Shown here: positions 7,003 through 10,776 of the stretch, piece after piece
How positions within the stretch are numbered: position 1 is the stretch's first letter
How the letters are laid out: each line of letters starts with the position of its first letter
DNA from: an uncultured Brachyspira sp.
GTDB taxonomy: Bacteria; Spirochaetota; Brachyspiria; Brachyspirales; Brachyspiraceae
Reading direction: 5' to 3'
NCBI GenBank assembly: GCA_934725525.1
Contig: CAKVCG010000055.1
Span: forward strand, 1 to 10,776
Length of the DNA stretch: 10,776 nt
Position numbers and translations under genes: made by a program
The notes under the pieces: generated by a model
Told to the model about the DNA's origin: nothing
What the model saw: only the letters and a program-made list of their open reading frames with translations
The model's database searches: none

Positions 7003-7821
7003 ATGGAAAATGAAATATCAAATGCGAAAAAAACAAATTTTGAAGAATTTAAAGTTTCTTTGTCGAGTATAGATTACGAAGGACCTCTGTCGATTCTTTT
7101 CGATATGCTTAAAAGAAGCGAAAAAAATATATACGAAGTTTCTATTTTGGAAATTATAGACCAATTCATAGAATATTTGAAAAAACAGGCGGCTTTGAAT
7201 CTCAATTATACGGGAGATTTTTTGCTTGTCGCTTCGGAGTTTCATTTATATAAATCGAAAATGTTGCTTCCGCATGATATGGACGAAGATAAATTTACCG
7301 ACAGATTGAAATTTGAAATTGTCGAACAGATGCTCGAGTTTCAAAGATATAAAATCGTTTCCGAAGAGCTTGATAAATTGCAGGAAATTTCCGATTCGAT
7401 TTTTGAAAGAAAAGATACGGAAAGAGTAAAATTTTTTCAAAACAATAACGCGGAAGATAACGAAATCGCTTGGAAAGATATTAAACTTTACGATTTGGTA
7501 TATTCTTTTGCGAAAATTCAATTTGTCTCCGAAACGGATTTGGCGGTTTTATCGGGAATGGCTAATTTCCATATCGACAACGCTATAGATATGGTAAGAA
7601 TAAAACTTTCGGAAAATAAAATATTCCCTTTCGTTATGCTTTTCAAAGACGGAGTGACAAAAAGAGAATTGGTTACTTTCTTTTTGGCTCTTTTGGAAAT
7701 GGTTAAAGAAAAAGAAATTCTATTAAAGCAGGAAACAAAATTTAAAGAAATTTATGTTTTTAAGAGAGAAGAAAATTCTATCGCGGGTAAAATTGAAGAA
7801 ATGATGGAAAATAATAATTAA
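7003..7821 (+). CDS. scpA: Segregation and condensation protein A (ScpA)
   Basis: ScpA is the kleisin that bridges the SMC ATPase heads and, with ScpB, forms the condensin that compacts and separates chromosomes. The N-terminal signature FKVSLSSIDYEGPLSILFDML matches the SMC-neck-binding helix region (F-E/Y-GPLxLLxxLI). It is followed by the I(x)DQF(I)EYL...Y(T)GDFLLVASEF(H)LYKSKMLLP block, a charged linker, and a C-terminal winged-helix (VTFFLALLEMVKEKEILLKQ...F.EIYV). I chose ATG 7003 (272 residues). An upstream TTG at 6949 in the same frame would add 18 hydrophobic residues foreign to the family. Neither has a good RBS. scpB is not adjacent. Confidence 0.92.
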   Translation: MENEISNAKKTNFEEFKVSLSSIDYEGPLSILFDMLKRSEKNIYEVSILEIIDQFIEYLKKQAALNLNYTGDFLLVASEFHLYKSKMLLPHDMDEDKFTDRLKFEIVEQMLEFQRYKIVSEELDKLQEISDSIFERKDTERVKFFQNNNAEDNEIAWKDIKLYDLVYSFAKIQFVSETDLAVLSGMANFHIDNAIDMVRIKLSENKIFPFVMLFKDGVTKRELVTFFLALLEMVKEKEILLKQETKFKEIYVFKREENSIAGKIEEMMENNN

Positions 7822-7835
7822 ATACGGATTATAAA

Positions 7836-8738
7836 ATGAATGATAATATAAAAGGAGTATTGCATAAAAAAAATATTTCTTTGAAAAAATTTAATAATTT
7901 TAGAATAAACGCAAAGACTTTAAATTTCTATATTCCAGAAACTATAAACGGATTTATAGATTTGATTAAATATTTTGAAGAAAGTCAAAAAAAATATTTC
8001 GTTTTGGGTGGCGGAAGCAATATATTATTTGTAGACGAAATCGTAGAAACTCCAATAATATTCACGGGATTTTTCAGCAGAATAGAAAATTATTCGGACG
8101 GAATTTTGGGATATTCTGGCGCTAAAGTTATCGATTTGGTTAAATGTGCTTATAAAAATTATTTAGGCGGTTTGGAATTTTTATTCGGTTTGCCCGGAAC
8201 TATTGGCGGAGCAGCTTATATGAACGCGAGATGCTACGAAAATTCTATTTCAGAATTTATTGAAAGCGTGGGAATAATAGACGAGAATTTTGAATATAAT
8301 CATATTGGAATCGAAGATTGCGATTATCATTATAAAAAAAGCGTTTTTCAAAATAAAAAATATATTATTATAGATGTGAAATTCAAATTGAATAAACGAG
8401 ACAAAAAATCTATAAAATCCGAAATGAATAAATATTTGAAAGACAGAAATAAAAAAAATCAATTTAAATATCCTTCGGCGGGAAGCGTATTTTTAAACAA
8501 TTATGAAAAGAATATGATTGCGGGGAAAATTATCGATTCCATAAATATGCGGGGAGTAAAAATCGGTGGAGCTATGGTTTCTCCATATCATGCTAATTTT
8601 ATCGTAAATTATAAGAACGCAACTGGAAGAGATATTTTTTTATTAATGAAAAAAGTTAAAGAAGAAGTTTATAATCAAAAAGGAATTATCTTAAAACCAG
8701 AAATAAAAATAATAAGCAATGAAAACGAAGAACTATAA
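7836..8738 (+). CDS. murB: UDP-N-acetylenolpyruvoylglucosamine reductase (MurB)
   Basis: MurB is a cytoplasmic FAD enzyme that uses NADPH to reduce UDP-GlcNAc-enolpyruvate to UDP-MurNAc, the second committed step of peptidoglycan synthesis. The 300-residue protein has the FAD-domain motif VLGGGSNILF (about 56-65) and GLPGTIGGAAYMNARCYE (about 118-135). It also has YHYKKSVF (about 164), the catalytic serine in YPSAGSVFLN (Ser207), HANFIVN (about 242), and the catalytic glutamate in LKPEIKI (Glu279). The short form and the NMRGVKIGGAMVS stretch suggest a type II (Gram-positive-like) MurB. It starts 14 bases after scpA and overlaps the next gene by 20 bases. Confidence 0.96.
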   Translation: MNDNIKGVLHKKNISLKKFNNFRINAKTLNFYIPETINGFIDLIKYFEESQKKYFVLGGGSNILFVDEIVETPIIFTGFFSRIENYSDGILGYSGAKVIDLVKCAYKNYLGGLEFLFGLPGTIGGAAYMNARCYENSISEFIESVGIIDENFEYNHIGIEDCDYHYKKSVFQNKKYIIIDVKFKLNKRDKKSIKSEMNKYLKDRNKKNQFKYPSAGSVFLNNYEKNMIAGKIIDSINMRGVKIGGAMVSPYHANFIVNYKNATGRDIFLLMKKVKEEVYNQKGIILKPEIKIISNENEEL

Positions 8739-9705
8739 AATTAATTATAATCAAAAACATTTGGAAAATATCGATAAAGCGATTGAAAAAGCGAAAAACC
8801 TTTACGATAATTGTATTTGCTGCGGACATTTATGCAAAGTAAATAGAAATCAAAATAAAATCGGAAGATGCAAAATTTTTGAAGATAATAATCATATAAA
8901 AGTCGCCTCTCGGACTCTGCATTTTGGAGAAGAACCGATGCTTGTCGGAAAAAACGGAAGCGGAACAATATTTTTTTCAAACTGCAATTTGAACTGCGTA
9001 TTCTGTCAAAATTATCAAATAAGTTCTAACGGAATCGGAGAGATAATTGACATCGAAACTTTAGCTTTATATTTTTTGGAACTCGAAAAACAAGGAGCGA
9101 ATAATATAAATCTTGTAAGCGCAAGCCATGTCATTTACCCGATATTGAAAGCTTTAAAAATTGCCTCGAATAAAGGATTCAATCTGCCTATAGTTTTTAA
9201 TACCAACGGGTTCGACACCGAAGAATTGCTCGATTGTTTGGACGGAATAGTCGACATTTATTTACCCGATTTAAAATATTTATTTGACGACAAAGCTATT
9301 AAATATTCGAGAGCGGAAAATTATTTTGCAGTCGCGATTAAAGCGATAGAAATAATGAAAAATCAAGCCGGCGATTTAATAGTTGACGATAACAAAATTG
9401 CAAAAAGCGGAATAATCATAAGACATTTAATTTTGCCAAATAATCAATCGGATTCTTACGATATATTGATTGAATTGAAAGAAAGAGGATTTTTGAAGTC
9501 GACAATTTCGCTTATGTCTCAATATAATCCAGAATTTAAAGCGAAAAATTTTGAAGAAATAAATAGAAAATTATATTTTAAAGAATATAACGATTTGGTT
9601 AATTACGCTTTAGATTTGGGATTTGAAAATATTTTAACGCAAGAAATTGAAAGCTCGGAAACTTATTTGCCCGATTTTATGAGGGAAATTCCTTTTCAAT
9701 TTTGA
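8719..9705 (+). CDS. PflX-like radical SAM protein (COG1313 type)
   Basis: This 328-residue protein carries the radical SAM cluster motif CNLNCVFC (Cys89, Cys93, Cys96), where a [4Fe-4S] centre would bind S-adenosylmethionine. An N-terminal cysteine-rich block (CICCGHLC at 32-39, with a further Cys at 51) precedes it, as in the pyruvate-formate-lyase-activase-related PflX family. GEEP near residue 70, NTNG near 162 and LPDLKY near 182 match that family. The PflX substrate is not established, so no reaction is assigned. The ATG at 8719 overlaps the last seven codons of murB in another frame, which implies translational coupling. No pyruvate formate-lyase gene is nearby. Confidence 0.88.
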   Translation: MKTKNYKINYNQKHLENIDKAIEKAKNLYDNCICCGHLCKVNRNQNKIGRCKIFEDNNHIKVASRTLHFGEEPMLVGKNGSGTIFFSNCNLNCVFCQNYQISSNGIGEIIDIETLALYFLELEKQGANNINLVSASHVIYPILKALKIASNKGFNLPIVFNTNGFDTEELLDCLDGIVDIYLPDLKYLFDDKAIKYSRAENYFAVAIKAIEIMKNQAGDLIVDDNKIAKSGIIIRHLILPNNQSDSYDILIELKERGFLKSTISLMSQYNPEFKAKNFEEINRKLYFKEYNDLVNYALDLGFENILTQEIESSETYLPDFMREIPFQF

Positions 9706-9731
9706 ATGTATAAAAAACAGTAAAAAAACGT

Positions 9732-9759
9732 TTGACTTTAAATAAAAATATAATATAAT
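9732..9759 (+). promoter_or_regulatory. Strong sigma70-type promoter of the tRNA-rpsU cluster
   Basis: -35 TTGACT (9732-9737) and perfect -10 TATAAT (9754-9759) are 16 bp apart, giving a transcript start near 9766. A second TATAAT at 9749-9754 is too close to the -35. It is one of the best promoters in the window and sits just before the initiator tRNA. Confidence 0.7.
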
Positions 9760-9782
9760 ACATTCTTAAATATTAATTATAT

Positions 9783-9855
<73 letters not shown>

Positions 9856-9859
9856 ATAC

Positions 9860-9933
9860 GGCGGCGTGGCTCAGGTGGTTAGAGCATGCGGCTCATATCC
9901 GCAGTGTCAGAGGTTCAAGTCCTCTCGCCGCTA
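9860..9933 (+). tRNA. tRNA with CAU anticodon, probably elongator Met
   Basis: A 74-base cloverleaf is present: acceptor GGCGGCG/CGCCGCT (first pair G:T), D stem GCTC/GAGC, anticodon stem TGCGG/CCGCA with CAT at 9894-9896, and T stem AGAGG/CCTCT. Position 1:72 is paired and the stem lacks GGG/CCC, so it is not an initiator. The GTGTC variable loop looks like elongator tRNA-Met. A tRNA-Ile with lysidine-modified CAU cannot be excluded. It starts four bases after the first tRNA. No CCA is encoded. Confidence 0.9.
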
Positions 9934-9948
9934 ATCATTTTATAAAAA

Positions 9949-9958
9949 AGGAAGGTGA
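9949..9958 (+). promoter_or_regulatory. Ribosome binding site that fixes the rpsU TTG start
   Basis: AGGAAGGTGA closely matches the anti-Shine-Dalgarno complement and ends six bases before TTG 9965. No in-frame ATG is available. The GTG inside the site leads straight to a stop. The TTG is therefore the start. Confidence 0.8.
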
Positions 9959-9964
9959 GTTAAT

Positions 9965-10174
9965 TTGGTTCGAGTATTTGCTAACGAAGGAGAGCCTGTA
10001 GACAGCGTTATTAAAAGATTTCGTAGAGCATGCGAAAACGAAGCTATCTTGCAGGAATTAAAAGAAAAACAATTCTACAAAAAGCCGTCTCTTGAAAAAA
10101 AACTTCAAAGAGAAAAAGCGCTTAAAAGAATGAAAAGAAAAATGAAAAAAGAACGCAGATTAGGTTTATTATAA
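9965..10174 (+). CDS. rpsU: 30S ribosomal protein bS21
   Basis: bS21 is a small basic protein of the 30S subunit platform. It contacts the 16S rRNA 3' end near the anti-Shine-Dalgarno sequence and aids initiation. The 69-residue product has the family N-terminus (VRVFANEGEPVDSVIKRFRRACE), the middle QELKEKQFYKKPS, and a very basic helical tail (KALKRMKRKMKKERRLG). It begins with TTG, placed by a near-consensus RBS. It follows the second tRNA by 31 bases with no promoter between them, so it is probably transcribed with the tRNAs and freed by tRNA processing. A clear terminator after it is not visible. Confidence 0.96.
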   Translation: MVRVFANEGEPVDSVIKRFRRACENEAILQELKEKQFYKKPSLEKKLQREKALKRMKRKMKKERRLGLL

Positions 10175-10190
10175 TCTAATCGGTCTACTC

Positions 10191-10219
10191 TTGAAAATAT
10201 TTATTTTTTATTGTATAAT
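10191..10219 (+). promoter_or_regulatory. groL: Sigma70-type promoter of groL
   Basis: -35 TTGAAA (10191-10196) and -10 TATAAT (10214-10219) are exactly 17 bp apart. The predicted transcript start is near 10226, leaving a leader of about 70 bases before ATG 10295. No CIRCE element (TTAGCACTC-N9-GAGTGCTAA) is present. Confidence 0.65.
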
Positions 10220-10247
10220 TTTTACAATTTTAAAATATAAATATTTT
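10194..10247. repeat. Nested inverted repeats over the groL promoter
   Basis: Outer arms AAAATATTTAT (10194-10204) and ATAAATATTTT (10237-10247) are perfect 11-bp complements. Inside them ATTGTA (10210-10215) and TACAAT (10223-10228) form a second perfect pair that covers the -10 box and the likely start point. It could be an operator, a leader RNA hairpin or an AT-rich rpsU terminator. Chance is possible in sequence this A/T-rich. Confidence 0.5.
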
Positions 10248-10282
10248 AGAAAAAAGACTATTAATAATTTTTAATATTTTAA

Positions 10283-10776
<494 letters not shown>

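Overview
The window is AT-rich (well under 40% GC by eye). Its genes use A/T-ending codons and AGA for arginine, with TTA/TTG common for leucine. Together with a type III glutamine synthetase, a lipoprotein with a relaxed lipobox and a divergent signal peptidase I, this fits a spirochaete, most likely Brachyspira or a close relative. The genus is an inference from style and gene content, not from a database match.

Layout. Positions 1-105 (+) are the tail of a UvrA-type protein. It converges on a minus-strand surface-lipoprotein gene (171-1123) whose signal-peptide region is broken by a 50-bp insertion that carries six CTTTG repeats. Next comes a complete minus-strand glnN (1338-3425) with its own promoter and terminator, then a decayed FGGY sugar-kinase pseudogene (3613-4429, minus). 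From 4547 the plus strand carries gatC, a signal peptidase I homologue lacking the catalytic serine, an MFS transporter, scpA, murB and a PflX-like radical SAM gene. Gaps are short, and murB overlaps the radical SAM gene. After a strong promoter there are two CAU-anticodon tRNAs (initiator Met and probably elongator Met) followed closely by rpsU (bS21, TTG start), and then the first 160 codons of groL with its own promoter.

How the genes work together. Most intact genes are housekeeping: translation (gatC, two tRNAs, rpsU), protein folding (groL), chromosome condensation (scpA), wall synthesis (murB), nitrogen assimilation (glnN) and repair (uvrA). The tRNA-fMet / tRNA-CAU / rpsU cluster looks like one transcript devoted to translation initiation.

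Most notable points: (1) the lipoprotein gene has a good promoter, RBS and ATG, but its reading frame is closed by a 50-bp insert bounded by 8-bp direct repeats. Removing the insert, or losing one CTTTG unit, restores the full lipoprotein, so this is either a recent insertion or a phase-variation switch. (2) The signal peptidase homologue keeps the lysine but has alanine where the nucleophilic serine should be. (3) An AT-rich inverted repeat sits over the groL promoter, with no CIRCE element and no groES upstream. I found no CRISPR array, prophage, transposase or clear new defence system.
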